A model generated the notes under the pieces. The model was not told where the DNA came from. It did not search any database and saw nothing but the letters and a program-made list of their open reading frames with translations. Of a DNA stretch of 64,000 nucleotides, positions 16,179 to 25,641 are shown piece after piece. This stretch comes from an uncultured Clostridia bacterium (GTDB lineage Bacteria; Bacillota; Clostridia; TANB77; CAG-508). Position 1 is the stretch's first letter. Every line of letters starts with the position of its first letter. The stretch is taken from positions 142,680 through 206,679 of the forward strand of contig CASYFC010000003.1 of the NCBI GenBank assembly GCA_949482135.1, in the 5' to 3' direction. A program made the position numbers and the translations under genes.

Positions 16179-17172
16179 TGTAAAATATCCTGCTTTAAAT
16201 GCCAAAATGAAGTGCATGTACTCAAACAACCTATCTAAAGAAGAATTTGAAGAACTACTAAGGCAAAGTAATTTAAAAGAAGCAATAAGCTTTATAAAAT
16301 CTAAATTTCCATTTTTAGAAAATTTAAATGAAAAAATGCACAGAAAAGAATTAGAGCAAGAATTAAATAATTTATTTATATATGATATTTTAAAAATTTT
16401 TAAATATTTAAATAAAAATGAAATTAAAATTCTTATGCAATTTTTATCTAAATATGAATTAAATTGTGTAAAAAATGTTTTTAGAAATGTTACTACAAAC
16501 AGAGATTCAAGAGAATATTTAAAAAATATAGATAATTGGACTGCCAAAATGTTTAAAAACATTGATGGAATTAATGAAATTACTGAAGAAACAGAATTTT
16601 TAGAATTAATCAAAAGTGAAGATTATTATAAAGTATTTGCAGAATATGAAGAAATAATTGAAAATGCACCATTAGAAGAAATTGAAGTAAAATTAGATAA
16701 ATTTTATTTTGAAAAAATTTTTAATTTATCAAAAAAATATAATAAAAATTTACTATATTTAATTGGAACAGAAATTGATTTATTAAATATAATTTGGATT
16801 TATAGAGCAAAAAAATATTTTAAATACTCTGAAAATGAAATAAAAGAAATTCTAATTCCAATTAATTATAAAATAAGTAAAAAGGTTTTAGAGGATTTAT
16901 TAAATTCTGAAGACTTTAATGATATGAAAATAGTATTAAATGAGACAAAATATAGAAAAGTTTTTTCAGATGAGTCTAAAATTGAGTATGATAAAAATAA
17001 ATATTTATATGATATAAATATTAAATTGTTTAGAACAAAACTATTTGATATTTGTACAGTTTTTTGCAATATAAATTTACTAGATATAGAAATAAAAAAT
17101 ATAATTAATATTATAGAAGGAATAAGATATAAACTAGATAAATCAGAAATACAAAAGAAAATTATTGTTTAG
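16168..17172 (+). CDS. V-type ATPase subunit C
   Basis: This 334-residue helical protein is the central-stalk socket that joins the rotor ring to the shaft (NtpC/AtpC, homologous to eukaryotic subunit d). The family opening YPALNAKMKCMYSNNLSKEEFEELL is recognisable, as is the repeated short-motif helical architecture, including LLNIIWIYRAKKYF. It starts with TTG at 16168 after AAAAAGGGG and lies in the usual order before subunit I. The length is as expected for the family. Confidence 0.85.
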   Translation: MSVNVKYPALNAKMKCMYSNNLSKEEFEELLRQSNLKEAISFIKSKFPFLENLNEKMHRKELEQELNNLFIYDILKIFKYLNKNEIKILMQFLSKYELNCVKNVFRNVTTNRDSREYLKNIDNWTAKMFKNIDGINEITEETEFLELIKSEDYYKVFAEYEEIIENAPLEEIEVKLDKFYFEKIFNLSKKYNKNLLYLIGTEIDLLNIIWIYRAKKYFKYSENEIKEILIPINYKISKKVLEDLLNSEDFNDMKIVLNETKYRKVFSDESKIEYDKNKYLYDINIKLFRTKLFDICTVFCNINLLDIEIKNIINIIEGIRYKLDKSEIQKKIIV

Positions 17173-17186
17173 GAGGCGGAATATAA

Positions 17187-19079
17187 GTGGCTGTTGAAAA
17201 AATGAAACTTCTCAGCATAACTGGAAAAGAAGAAAATATAGATGGTTTTATAGCAGAATATCTTTTAGATAGTGGAATTCAAACAGAAGATGCAGTTAAA
17301 GTATATGAAAAAAGTTGGAATTTAACAAATTTTAGTTATGATTCAACTGCAAAAGATATGCTAAAAGAATGTAAAGGAATTTTGGATAAATATAAAATCA
17401 AATATAATGTAAATCTAGAAAGTGAAAAAATTGAAAAAAATTTAGATTATATAAATAGAATTTTAACTGATATAAAAACTACTCTAGATGGTTTTGAAAC
17501 AACTATTCAAGAAAAGAAAACACAGCTTGAAGAATATAAAAGAAAATCAGAGCTGTTTAATAATGCCAAAGATTTGGATATAGATTTAAATAAATTATAC
17601 AATTTAGAATATATCAGGTTTAGATATGGAAAAATTTTAAGAGAAAATTATGGAAAGCTAGAAAATAGTATAAAGGATTTAAATGCATTTTTGGTTAAAG
17701 CCTCAGATGATGGAACTTCAAAGTATATATGGGTAATGTGTTTTTCAAGTAAAGAAAATAGTGCTAAAGTAGATAGTTACTTAAATGTATATAAATTTGA
17801 AAGATTTAACTTGCCAGCAGAGCTAGATGGAAATCCTAAAGATATTTGGATGGAATGTGAAAAAGAAATTCATAAATTAAATTTCGAAATTGAAAACAAA
17901 GAAGATGAATTGGTAAGAATTGTAGATAGAGATGCTGAGGAATTAATAGAGTTATATGCTCAAATAAATTTATATATAAAAATAAATAATGTAAAAAAGT
18001 TTATGGCATATGATGAAAACGGATTATTTTATATTATCGGGTGGATACCTGCAAAAGAATTAACTACAGTATTACCCAAACTTTCAAAAGAAAAAGATGT
18101 TAAATATGTAGTAAAAAATCATGATGAAGTTGCAAGTATTCCACCAACAAAATTAAAAAATAATAGAATAGTAAGACCTTTTGAAACAATAGTAAAAATG
18201 TATGGATTACCAAATTATACAGAATTGGATCCAACTACTTTTGTTGCTATAACAGCTTTTCTATTATTTGGATTTATGTTTGGTGATGTTGGACATGGTC
18301 TAGTTATATTTTTAATTGGTATATTAATGGCAAAAAAGAAAATAGTAATGGGATCAGTTTTTGAAGCAGGAGGAATTGCTTCAATGATTTTTGGAATGCT
18401 TTATGGAAGTATTTTTGGAAATGAAGAAATAATTCCAGCATTATTTATAAGACCAATGGAAAGTATACAAACAATGCTAGTTTATGGTATTGCAATTGGA
18501 GTAGTATTAATACTTTTAGCTATGATACTTAATATTAGAAATGGTATTAAAAACAAAGATAAGAAAAAAATATTTTTAGATACAAATGGATTAGCTGGAT
18601 TAATTTTTTATATAGTAGTTCTTGGAACTGGAGTATATTTTATTTTAAAAGGAAAAATGATTGCATCTTTAGGAATATTAAGTATATTTGTTATAATCCC
18701 ATTACTTGCAATTATGTTTAAAGATTCAATAGCAAAAATAATATTTAAAGAAGAGAAAGAAGAAAAAAGTTCTTTATTTGAAAAGATATTTCATATTGTA
18801 GAAATTCTATTATCATTTGCAAGTAACACAATATCTTTTGTTAGAATTTCAGCATTTGCTATAAACCATGTAGGTTTATGTATGGCAATATATATATTAT
18901 CAGATATGTTTTCAGGAACAGGAAGTTTAGCTGTTACTATATTTGGAAATTGCTTGGTAATAGTGTTAGAAGGGCTAATAGTAGGAATTCAGGTATTAAG
19001 ACTAGAATACTACGAATTATTTAGCAGATTTTATACAGGTGATGGGAAAGAATATAAACCATTAAGAGAAAAAATTTAA
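17187..19079 (+). CDS. V-type ATPase subunit I
   Basis: This is the membrane stator subunit (NtpI, homologue of eukaryotic a), which forms the ion half-channels against the K ring. The 630-residue protein has a cytoplasmic coiled-coil N-terminal half, then about seven membrane helices from residue 340 on. The family signatures YGLPNYTELDPT, FGFMFGDVGHGL, FGMLYGSIFG and the late helix ISFVRISAFAINHVGL with the essential Arg are present. It starts with GTG at 17187 after AGGAGGCGG, 14 bases after subunit C. Length is typical. Confidence 0.9.
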   Translation: MAVEKMKLLSITGKEENIDGFIAEYLLDSGIQTEDAVKVYEKSWNLTNFSYDSTAKDMLKECKGILDKYKIKYNVNLESEKIEKNLDYINRILTDIKTTLDGFETTIQEKKTQLEEYKRKSELFNNAKDLDIDLNKLYNLEYIRFRYGKILRENYGKLENSIKDLNAFLVKASDDGTSKYIWVMCFSSKENSAKVDSYLNVYKFERFNLPAELDGNPKDIWMECEKEIHKLNFEIENKEDELVRIVDRDAEELIELYAQINLYIKINNVKKFMAYDENGLFYIIGWIPAKELTTVLPKLSKEKDVKYVVKNHDEVASIPPTKLKNNRIVRPFETIVKMYGLPNYTELDPTTFVAITAFLLFGFMFGDVGHGLVIFLIGILMAKKKIVMGSVFEAGGIASMIFGMLYGSIFGNEEIIPALFIRPMESIQTMLVYGIAIGVVLILLAMILNIRNGIKNKDKKKIFLDTNGLAGLIFYIVVLGTGVYFILKGKMIASLGILSIFVIIPLLAIMFKDSIAKIIFKEEKEEKSSLFEKIFHIVEILLSFASNTISFVRISAFAINHVGLCMAIYILSDMFSGTGSLAVTIFGNCLVIVLEGLIVGIQVLRLEYYELFSRFYTGDGKEYKPLREKI

Positions 19080-19142
19080 CTGCATCTTTAAAGATACAGA
19101 TGAGAGGCACATTAAAGTGCAATTGAAAGGGGACAAAAGAAA

Positions 19143-19577
19143 ATGAAAAGAAAAATTTTAATAGTAGTTTTAGGAATGATTTTATTATTAGGAGTTTTAT
19201 CAACAACAACTTTAGCAACAAGCAGAAATTCCAAAAATGAAGTTACACAAGAAATGGTCCAATCAATGGTAGATGAAAAAGTTAGTACAGCAGTATCTTC
19301 TGCAGTATCACAAATGCAAGCAGAAGTTCAAGCCAAGGATGAAAATGAAAAGCAAGAAAATAAATCAAATGGAATAGGAATGATAGCAGCAGCAATTGCT
19401 ACAGGCCTTGGATGTATTGGCGCTGGTATAGCAGTTGCAGTAGTTGCTTCTAGTGCTGTTGGAGCGATAAGTGAAAATCCATCACTTTTAGGTAAAACAA
19501 TAATATTTGCAGGTCTTGCTGAAGGTATTGCGATATATGGGCTTATTATAGCAATCATGATTTTAAATAAAGTTTAG
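19143..19577 (+). CDS. V-type ATPase rotor subunit K with an N-terminal extension
   Basis: This is the proteolipid of the rotor ring. The last 70 residues form one helical hairpin: GLGCIGAGIAVAVVASSAVG, then GLAEGIAIYGLIIAIMIL with the ion-binding Glu. Residues 1-75 are extra: a hydrophobic signal-like segment (5-23) ending near TLATS, then a polar stretch rich in Gln, Ser and Glu. Helix one lacks the Gln and helix two lacks the Ser/Thr after the Glu that mark sodium-binding c subunits, so proton coupling is more likely (inference). AAAGGGG precedes the ATG. A double-hairpin NtpK of about 156 residues would be the other common form; this one is not that. Confidence 0.85.
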   Translation: MKRKILIVVLGMILLLGVLSTTTLATSRNSKNEVTQEMVQSMVDEKVSTAVSSAVSQMQAEVQAKDENEKQENKSNGIGMIAAAIATGLGCIGAGIAVAVVASSAVGAISENPSLLGKTIIFAGLAEGIAIYGLIIAIMILNKV

Positions 19578-19588
19578 GAGAAAATATT

Positions 19589-19834
19589 ATGAGAATGGTT
19601 TGCATTAGCAGAAGTAATGATATAGCAATAGGATTAAGGCTTGCAGGAGTACAAAGCTTTTTTATTAGAGATGAAAATAAAATAAAAGAAAAAATTGCAG
19701 AGCTTTCAAAAGATGCAGATGTTGGGATTCTTAATGTTACTGAAGAGGTTTATGAAATGGCAAAAATCGAATTAGATGAAATTTCAAAAATTCAAGACTT
19801 ACCATTAGTAGTTAAAATTCCAAATTCAAAATAA
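19589..19834 (+). CDS. V-type ATPase subunit F
   Basis: This small central-stalk subunit (NtpG/AtpF) has the expected alternating fold: a first strand with VCISRSNDIAIGLRLAGV, then DADVGILNVTEEVYE and a last strand LPLVVKIPNSK. At 81 residues it is shorter than the usual 100 or so, ending right after the IPN turn, so the C-terminal helix that contacts subunit D is missing or very short. GGAG lies before the ATG, and the spacing to the K subunit is 11 bases. Confidence 0.85.
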   Translation: MRMVCISRSNDIAIGLRLAGVQSFFIRDENKIKEKIAELSKDADVGILNVTEEVYEMAKIELDEISKIQDLPLVVKIPNSK

Positions 19835-19874
19835 TACTTATTTTTAATGAAATCAGAAAGGAATAAACTTTTAA

Positions 19875-20486
19875 ATGACTGATATTACAAAAAAGATAGA
19901 AAAAATAGAAAAAAATTGTATAGATACAGCAAAAAAAGAACTTGCTTTATTAAAAAACAAAAATGACCAAATTTCTGAAGAAAAGATTTCAGAAAAAGTA
20001 AATAATTATAAAACTGAACTTGCTGAAAAATATCAAGAAGAACTTAATAAATTAAAAAGAGAGTTTAATAAAAATATTTTCGATTATGAAATAGAAGGTA
20101 AAAAGAAAGTAAGTGAAAAAAGAGAAGAACTATTACAAAAAATAGAAAATAGAATAGTAGAAGAATTTAAAAACTTTGTAAATACACCAGAATATGATAA
20201 ATTTTTAGAATCTAAAATTCAAGAAGCCAAAACTCCTGAAATATATTTTCAACCTGTAGAATATACGATATATATAACAGAAAATGATTACAACAAGTAT
20301 TATGAAAAAATACGAAATACTGAATTATTTAGCCAAGATATGAACTCAAAATCTAATGTAACTATAGAGAGAATCAGTAATAGCTATATAGGCGGATGTA
20401 TTATTTTAGATAGAAAAAACAATATGTATATAGATAATACAATTAGAACTGATATATCACAAAAAATAAAAGAGATTAATATATAA
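19875..20486 (+). CDS. V-type ATPase subunit E
   Basis: This is the peripheral-stalk subunit NtpE/AtpE, 203 residues. The first 110 residues are a long charged coiled coil (ITKKIEKIEKNC onward), and the C-terminal domain ends with SYIGGCIILDRKNNMYIDNT, which matches the conserved globular end of the family (GGvil.d..g.i.vdnt). It follows subunit F and precedes subunit A, the standard order. GAAAGGA lies before the ATG. Confidence 0.85.
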   Translation: MTDITKKIEKIEKNCIDTAKKELALLKNKNDQISEEKISEKVNNYKTELAEKYQEELNKLKREFNKNIFDYEIEGKKKVSEKREELLQKIENRIVEEFKNFVNTPEYDKFLESKIQEAKTPEIYFQPVEYTIYITENDYNKYYEKIRNTELFSQDMNSKSNVTIERISNSYIGGCIILDRKNNMYIDNTIRTDISQKIKEINI

Positions 20487-20510
20487 TTTCAAAAGATAGA
20501 GGTGAACAAA

Positions 20511-22286
20511 TTGCAGGAAAAAACTATAATTTCAATAAATGGACCAGTTGTAAAAGCTAGAGGTGAAGCAGATTTTGCTATGCACGATTTAGTAATAGTA
20601 GGAGCATCTCAATTGGTAGGTGAAGTTATAAAATTAGATAGAGATGTTGCTACAATACAGGTTTATGAAGAAACAAGTGGACTAAAAATAGGAGATAAAG
20701 TTTTAGGTACAGGTGAACCTTTAAGTGTTGGTTTAGGACCAGGTCTTATAGGAAATGTATATGATGGTATGGGAAGATCTTTAAAAGGCTTTGGAGAAGC
20801 TTTTGGGGATTTTTTGAAGTCTGAAAACGCTATTAATATTGGAACATTAGATAAAAATCGTAAATGGCATTTTTGGCCTAAGCTTCAAATTGGAAGTACA
20901 GTTTCTTTTAATACTATTTTAGGAGAAGTAAAAGAAACAGAAGTAATAAATAATAAAATAATGAATCCTCATAATTTTGATGGGGAATTAACCTATATAG
21001 CATTAGAAGGAGATTATACAATATCAGATGTAATCGCAAAAATAAAAATAGAAAATAAAGAATATGAAATTACAATGGCTCAAAAATGGCCAGTAAGACA
21101 TCAAAGGCCATATAAAGAAAGATTAACTGCAAGTACACCTTTAATAACTGGTCAAAGAGTTATAGATACAATGTTTCCAATTGCAAAAGGAGGAACAGCA
21201 ATGATACCAGGAGGATTTGGAACTGGTAAAACTATGCTTCAACATCAAATTGCAAAATGGTCAGATAGTGATATTATAGTTTATATAGGTTGTGGTGAAA
21301 GAGGAAATGAGATGACAGAAGTTTTAGAAGATTTCCCAAAACTTATTGATCCAAAAACAGGAAGACCATTAATGGAAAAAACTATTTTAATTGCTAATAC
21401 TTCAAATATGCCTGTTGCAGCAAGAGAAACATCAATTTATACAGGGATAACAATTGCAGAATACTATAGAGACATGGGATATCATGTTGCAATAATGGCA
21501 GATTCAACTTCAAGATGGGCAGAAGCTTTAAGAGAAATATCGGGACGTTTGGAAGAAATGCCAGCAGAAGAGGGATATCCATCATATTTGCCATCAAGAT
21601 TATCACAAGTATATGGTAGAGCAGGATTAGTAAAAAGCTTTAATAATGAGATTGGTTCTGTATCTATGATTGGTGCTGTATCGCCACAAGGATCAGACTT
21701 TTCAGAACCTGTAACCCAAAACACAAAAAGATTTGTTCATGTATTTTGGGGATTAGATAGAGAGTTAGCATATTCAAGACATTATCCAGCAGTAAATTGG
21801 AAAATAAGTTATAGTGAATATTTAGATAGACTAGAAGATTGGTTTATAACTAATATAAACGAAAATTTTACAAAGGATAGAATAGAAATTGTTAAATTGC
21901 TTCAAGAAGAAAATGAACTCCAAGAAATAGCAAAAGTAGTAGGACAAGATGTTTTATCAGATACAAAAAAATTAGTTTTAGAAACTTGTAGAGCAATAAG
22001 ATTAGGATTTTTGCAACAAAGTGCTGTAAGTGAAAATGATACTTATGTACCAATTGAAAAACAATATAAAATGATGAGTACAATTTTAAAATTATACACA
22101 ATATCTTTAAAACTTGTAGAAAAAGGAGTTCCACTTTCAAGAATTAAAGGAATAGGACTTTTTGATGAATATATAAAATTAAAATTTAATGTTAGAAATG
22201 ATCAATTATTTAAGTTTGATGAATTTAATAATAAAGTAGTAAAAGAATTAAAACAGGTAAATGAAGAATATAAAGAGCATTGCTAA
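20511..22286 (+). CDS. atpA: V-type ATPase catalytic subunit A
   Basis: This is the nucleotide-hydrolysing subunit. The Walker A loop is GGFGTGKT (about residues 234-241); GERGNEM and the Walker B region YHVAIMADSTSRWAEALREISGRLEEMP follow, and the subunit-A insert domain (non-homologous region) lies near residues 115-190. About 591 residues is normal. The reading frame extends back to a GTG at 20502, but that GTG is part of the AGAGGTG ribosome site; TTG at 20511 is seven bases from it and is the better start. It pairs with subunit B, which begins 30 bases after its stop. Confidence 0.9.
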   Translation: MQEKTIISINGPVVKARGEADFAMHDLVIVGASQLVGEVIKLDRDVATIQVYEETSGLKIGDKVLGTGEPLSVGLGPGLIGNVYDGMGRSLKGFGEAFGDFLKSENAINIGTLDKNRKWHFWPKLQIGSTVSFNTILGEVKETEVINNKIMNPHNFDGELTYIALEGDYTISDVIAKIKIENKEYEITMAQKWPVRHQRPYKERLTASTPLITGQRVIDTMFPIAKGGTAMIPGGFGTGKTMLQHQIAKWSDSDIIVYIGCGERGNEMTEVLEDFPKLIDPKTGRPLMEKTILIANTSNMPVAARETSIYTGITIAEYYRDMGYHVAIMADSTSRWAEALREISGRLEEMPAEEGYPSYLPSRLSQVYGRAGLVKSFNNEIGSVSMIGAVSPQGSDFSEPVTQNTKRFVHVFWGLDRELAYSRHYPAVNWKISYSEYLDRLEDWFITNINENFTKDRIEIVKLLQEENELQEIAKVVGQDVLSDTKKLVLETCRAIRLGFLQQSAVSENDTYVPIEKQYKMMSTILKLYTISLKLVEKGVPLSRIKGIGLFDEYIKLKFNVRNDQLFKFDEFNNKVVKELKQVNEEYKEHC

Positions 22287-22316
22287 TGCACATGATAAAA
22301 AGGAAGAGGTGAAATC

Positions 22317-23651
22317 TTGAAAATACAATACTTAGGATTAGAACATATTAATGGTCCATTAGTATATTTAAAAACACCAAAGGATATTTCATATAATGAA
22401 CAAGTAGAATTAGTGTTAAAATCAGGCGAAAAAAGAATAGGCAATGTAATTGCAGTAGATGAAAATGTTACTGTAATTCAGGTTTATGAAGGAACAGAAG
22501 GATTAAACATAACAGGAGTAAAAACTGAATTAAAAGGAAAAGCTCTACAAGTTAAGCTTTCTAGAAATGTTTTAGGTAGAGTTTTTAATGGAGTTGGTGA
22601 ACCAATAGATGGTCTTGGTGAATTAGAAGAATATGTTGAAAGAGATATAAACGGACAACCAATGAATCCTATTGCAAGAAAATATCCAAGAAATTATATA
22701 GAAACAGGTATATCAGCAATAGATGCTTTAATGACATTAATTCGTGGTCAAAAACTACCAATATTTTCAGGAAGTGGTATAAACCATAATGATTTAGCAG
22801 AACAAATTATTAGGCAAGCAAATATTAAAGATGATGAAAATTTTGCAATAATTTTTGGTCTTATGGGAGCTGAATATGAAACAGCAGAATTTTTCAAAAA
22901 AAGTTTTCAAGAAAATGGAGTTCTATCAAAAGTTGCAATTTTTCAAAACTTATCTAATGATCCATCAATAGAAAGAATTTTAACTCCTAAAGTTGCATTA
23001 ACTTGTGCAGAATATTTAGCCTTTGATTTAGATATGCATGTATTAGTTATTTTAACAGATATGACAGCATATGCAGAAGCTTTAAGAGAAGTTTCAACTC
23101 TAAAAGGAGAAATTCCAAGTAGAAAAGGTTATCCTGGATACTTATATAGTGATTTAGCTTCAATATATGAAAGAGCTGGAATGCTTAAAAATAAAAAAGG
23201 TTCAATAACACAAATTCCAATTCTTACAATGCCAAATGATGATATTTCACATCCAATTCCAGATTTAACAGGTTATATAACAGAAGGTCAAATTGTTTTG
23301 GGTAGAGAATTATATATGCAAGGAGTAAATCCTCCAATTAATATATTAGATTCACTTTCGAGATTAATGAAAGATGGAATTGGCAAAGGATATACAAGAG
23401 AAGACCATCAAAAAATATCAAATCAATTATTTGCCTCATACTCTAAAGTACAAGATGTTAGAGCATTAGCTAAAGTATTAGGTGAGAATGATTTATCAGA
23501 GACAGATAAAAAATATATGGAATTTGGAGAAGTTTTTGAAAAAAGATTTTTAAGTCAAGGAAAATTTAAGAATAGAACAATAAACGAAACACTCGATTTA
23601 GCTTTAGAAATTTTGCATATATTACCAAAAGAAGAATTAACTAATTTATGA
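22317..23651 (+). CDS. atpB: V-type ATPase regulatory subunit B
   Basis: This is the non-catalytic nucleotide-binding subunit that alternates with A in the hexameric head. The degenerate P-loop [28 protein letters not shown]-like segment and the conserved [35 protein letters not shown] block are present. Length (444 residues) is normal. It starts with TTG at 22317, just after GGAAGAGGTG. The order A-B-D is standard for V/A-type operons. Confidence 0.9.
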   Translation: MKIQYLGLEHINGPLVYLKTPKDISYNEQVELVLKSGEKRIGNVIAVDENVTVIQVYEGTEGLNITGVKTELKGKALQVKLSRNVLGRVFNGVGEPIDGLGELEEYVERDINGQPMNPIARKYPRNYIETGISAIDALMTLIRGQKLPIFSGSGINHNDLAEQIIRQANIKDDENFAIIFGLMGAEYETAEFFKKSFQENGVLSKVAIFQNLSNDPSIERILTPKVALTCAEYLAFDLDMHVLVILTDMTAYAEALREVSTLKGEIPSRKGYPGYLYSDLASIYERAGMLKNKKGSITQIPILTMPNDDISHPIPDLTGYITEGQIVLGRELYMQGVNPPINILDSLSRLMKDGIGKGYTREDHQKISNQLFASYSKVQDVRALAKVLGENDLSETDKKYMEFGEVFEKRFLSQGKFKNRTINETLDLALEILHILPKEELTNL

Positions 23652-23664
23652 TTAAAGAGGGATT

Positions 23665-24279
23665 ATGAGTAATAGTTATTTACCAACTAAAAGTAATTTA
23701 ATAAAATTGCAAGAGTCATTAAAAATTACTAAACAAGGACATGAATTACTTGAAAGAAAAAGATTAATTTTATCAAAAGAGCTTGAAAAATATATAGATA
23801 AAACAAAACAAGTATATAATGAACTTTATAATATGATGAATGAAGGAAAAAAACTTGTAAGAAATGTTAATACAGATATAGGAATTGATAATTTTACTAA
23901 TATTTCTAATGGAGTAAAAATTGATAATTATATTGATATAAAAAATAAAACCCTAATGGGGTGTGAAATTCCTTCAGCGGTGCATAAAAGAGAAATTATA
24001 AAAAGAAATTATGGGTTTTATAATACAACAAATACAGTTGATGAAGCGATTTTTAAGTTTAATGAAATACAAGAAAAGTTAATTGAATATGCAATATTAG
24101 AAAATACAGTATCAAGATTAAAAACTGAAATAAATAGAGTAGGAGAAAGGGCAAATGCGCTTCAAAATATTATAATTCCAGAAAATGAAAAAAATTTAAA
24201 ACAAATATCAAATATACTTGATGAACGTGAAAGAGAAGAGTTTGCTAGACTTAAAGTTATTAAAAAAAGGATGAATTAA
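23665..24279 (+). CDS. atpD: V-type ATPase subunit D
   Basis: This is the central rotor shaft that turns inside the A/B head. The 204-residue protein has the two long antiparallel helices of the family, starting PTKSNLIKLQESLKITKQGHELLERKR and ending in VGERANALQNIIIPENEKNLKQISNILDEREREEFARLKVIKKRM. Both are strong family signatures. It is the last gene of the operon and is closed by the shared terminator at 24288. AGAGGG precedes the ATG. Confidence 0.9.
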   Translation: MSNSYLPTKSNLIKLQESLKITKQGHELLERKRLILSKELEKYIDKTKQVYNELYNMMNEGKKLVRNVNTDIGIDNFTNISNGVKIDNYIDIKNKTLMGCEIPSAVHKREIIKRNYGFYNTTNTVDEAIFKFNEIQEKLIEYAILENTVSRLKTEINRVGERANALQNIIIPENEKNLKQISNILDEREREEFARLKVIKKRMN

Positions 24280-24287
24280 AATGTAAT

Positions 24288-24326
24288 AAAAGAAGTACTT
24301 AAAATATTTTAGGTACTTCTTTTTAT
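24288..24326. terminator. Bidirectional terminator between the V-ATPase operon and mscL
   Basis: AAAAGAAGTAC (24288-24298) and GTACTTCTTTT (24313-24323) are perfect complements. A-runs and T-runs flank both sides, so it can end transcription from both converging directions. Confidence 0.85.
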
Positions 24327-24331
24327 AATTT

Positions 24332-24811
24332 TTATTCATTTACAGTAGTTGTGACATTTTCAAGCGTAGAAGTACAATGAGCACATCTAGTAGCTTTATA
24401 TGGAATTTCGCTATAGCAGTAAGGACAAATTTTAACGGTAGGTTCTAAAGCAGGTTCTTCTTTTTTTGTCTTTCCTAATTTTTTATTTAATTTTTCTGCT
24501 TGTCCTAAACTGATTGCTTCCATTTTTTTATTAAATTTATTTAAATATGTAATAGCCAAAAAAATGGAAAATGCAATTATTAAAAAGTTAACAATAGCAG
24601 TAATAAAATTTCCATATTTTATAGAAACATTACCAACAGTAAACATCATATCTGAAAAATCAATTCTTCCTGTAAATATAGATACTGCAGGCATTATAAT
24701 ATCTGATACTAATGAATTAATTATAGATTGAAATGCACCACCGATTACAACACCAACTGCTAAATCCATAATATTTCCACGTGTAGCAAATTTTTTGAAT
24801 TCTTTTAACAT
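24332..24811 (-). CDS. mscL: MscL mechanosensitive channel with a C-terminal zinc ribbon
   Basis: This is the large-conductance channel that opens under osmotic downshock. The MscL start LKEFKKFATRGNIMDLAVGVVIGGAF is unmistakable; TM1, the periplasmic loop and TM2 (IVNFLIIAFSIFLAITYL) follow. Beyond the usual end, about 30 further residues carry ICPYCYSEIPYKATRCAHC, a CxxC-x11-CxxC zinc ribbon. The start at 24811 is chosen because GGGGGA precedes it; an upstream in-frame ATG at 24826 overlaps that site. It is monocistronic. The zinc ribbon on the cytoplasmic end is seen in some Firmicutes MscL proteins, but its role is unknown to me. Confidence 0.9.
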   Translation of the reverse strand: MLKEFKKFATRGNIMDLAVGVVIGGAFQSIINSLVSDIIMPAVSIFTGRIDFSDMMFTVGNVSIKYGNFITAIVNFLIIAFSIFLAITYLNKFNKKMEAISLGQAEKLNKKLGKTKKEEPALEPTVKICPYCYSEIPYKATRCAHCTSTLENVTTTVNE

Positions 24812-24845
24812 ATTAAAATCCCCCATATATTTTTATAACTACAAA

Positions 24846-24875
24846 ATTATATATACTAATTGTCGTTTTTGTCAA
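24846..24875 (-). promoter_or_regulatory. Promoter of mscL
   Basis: On the minus strand TTGACA (24870-24875) and TATAAT (24846-24851) are 18 bp apart. Confidence 0.7.
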
Positions 24876-24896
24876 TAATGCAATTAGAAATTATAG

Positions 24897-24925
24897 TTTA
24901 CAAAGTAACAAATTGTATATATAAT
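24897..24925 (+). promoter_or_regulatory. Promoter of the DJ-1/PfpI gene
   Basis: TTTACA (24897-24902) and TATAAT (24920-24925) have 17 bp spacing, and the start codon is 33 bases on. Confidence 0.65.
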
Positions 24926-24958
24926 AAGCTTAATATTAAATTAGAAAGAGGGTTTTTT

Positions 24959-25525
24959 ATGAAAAAAGTAGCTGTTTTACTTGCGGAAGGATTTGAAGAA
25001 ATAGAAGCATTAACAGTAGTTGATGTTTTAAGAAGAGCAAAGATTACTTGTGATATGGTTAGTATAAAAAATCAAACAGTTTATGGAGCTCATAGTATAG
25101 AAGTAAAAGCAGATAAGATAATTGATGAAAATTTAAATAAGTATGATATGGTGGTTTTACCTGGTGGACTTCCAGGAGCAGAGAATTTAGCAAAAGATGA
25201 GAGAGTTTTAGAAGTACTTAGAAATTTTAGTAATGATAAAACAAAATATATAGGAGCCATTTGTGCTTCACCAGCAATAGTTTTATCTAAAGCAGAAATA
25301 GAGAAAGGAAAATTTATTACTTCATATCCAGACTCAGAATATGAACAAATGCTTGAAAAGGCAAATTATGTTGATGAGCTTGTAGTTGTTGATAACAATT
25401 TAATTACAAGTCGTGGACCAGCTACAACAATGTTGTTTGCATATAAATTAGTAGATGTTTTAGATGGAGATAGTAAAAAGTTAAAAGAAGGAATGCTTTG
25501 GAATAAATTAGAAGAGGAAGAGTAG
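24959..25525 (+). CDS. DJ-1/PfpI (YajL-like) family protein
   Basis: This class I glutamine-amidotransferase-like protein of 188 residues is of the DJ-1/ThiJ type. KVAVLLAEGFEEIEALT is the family opening with the conserved Glu, and GAICASPAIVL holds the nucleophilic Cys at the elbow. The C-terminal RGPATTMLFAYKLVD is also conserved. Members act in protein deglycation or oxidative-stress protection, though activity is debated. The start at 24959 follows AGAGGG; a longer frame to 24860 crosses the promoter and has no ribosome site. It is monocistronic. Confidence 0.9.
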   Translation: MKKVAVLLAEGFEEIEALTVVDVLRRAKITCDMVSIKNQTVYGAHSIEVKADKIIDENLNKYDMVVLPGGLPGAENLAKDERVLEVLRNFSNDKTKYIGAICASPAIVLSKAEIEKGKFITSYPDSEYEQMLEKANYVDELVVVDNNLITSRGPATTMLFAYKLVDVLDGDSKKLKEGMLWNKLEEEE

Positions 25526-25538
25526 ATTAACATAAATA

Positions 25539-25567
25539 TTGACAAAGTAAAAAAATGATGTTATTAT
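25539..25567 (+). promoter_or_regulatory. Promoter of the DUF5662 gene
   Basis: TTGACA (25539-25544) and TATTAT (25562-25567) have 17 bp spacing, giving a leader of about 70 bases. Confidence 0.65.
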
Positions 25568-25641
25568 TGCACCTATAGAAGCATAGGAATTAGTGAGATA
25601 TGAAGTTTATATCTTACGCCAACATATTAAAGGAGGGTACT

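Noticed and set aside
24860-24958. Longer N-terminus of the DJ-1 protein
   Set aside because: It would be translated from DNA that carries the promoter, and it has no ribosome site.
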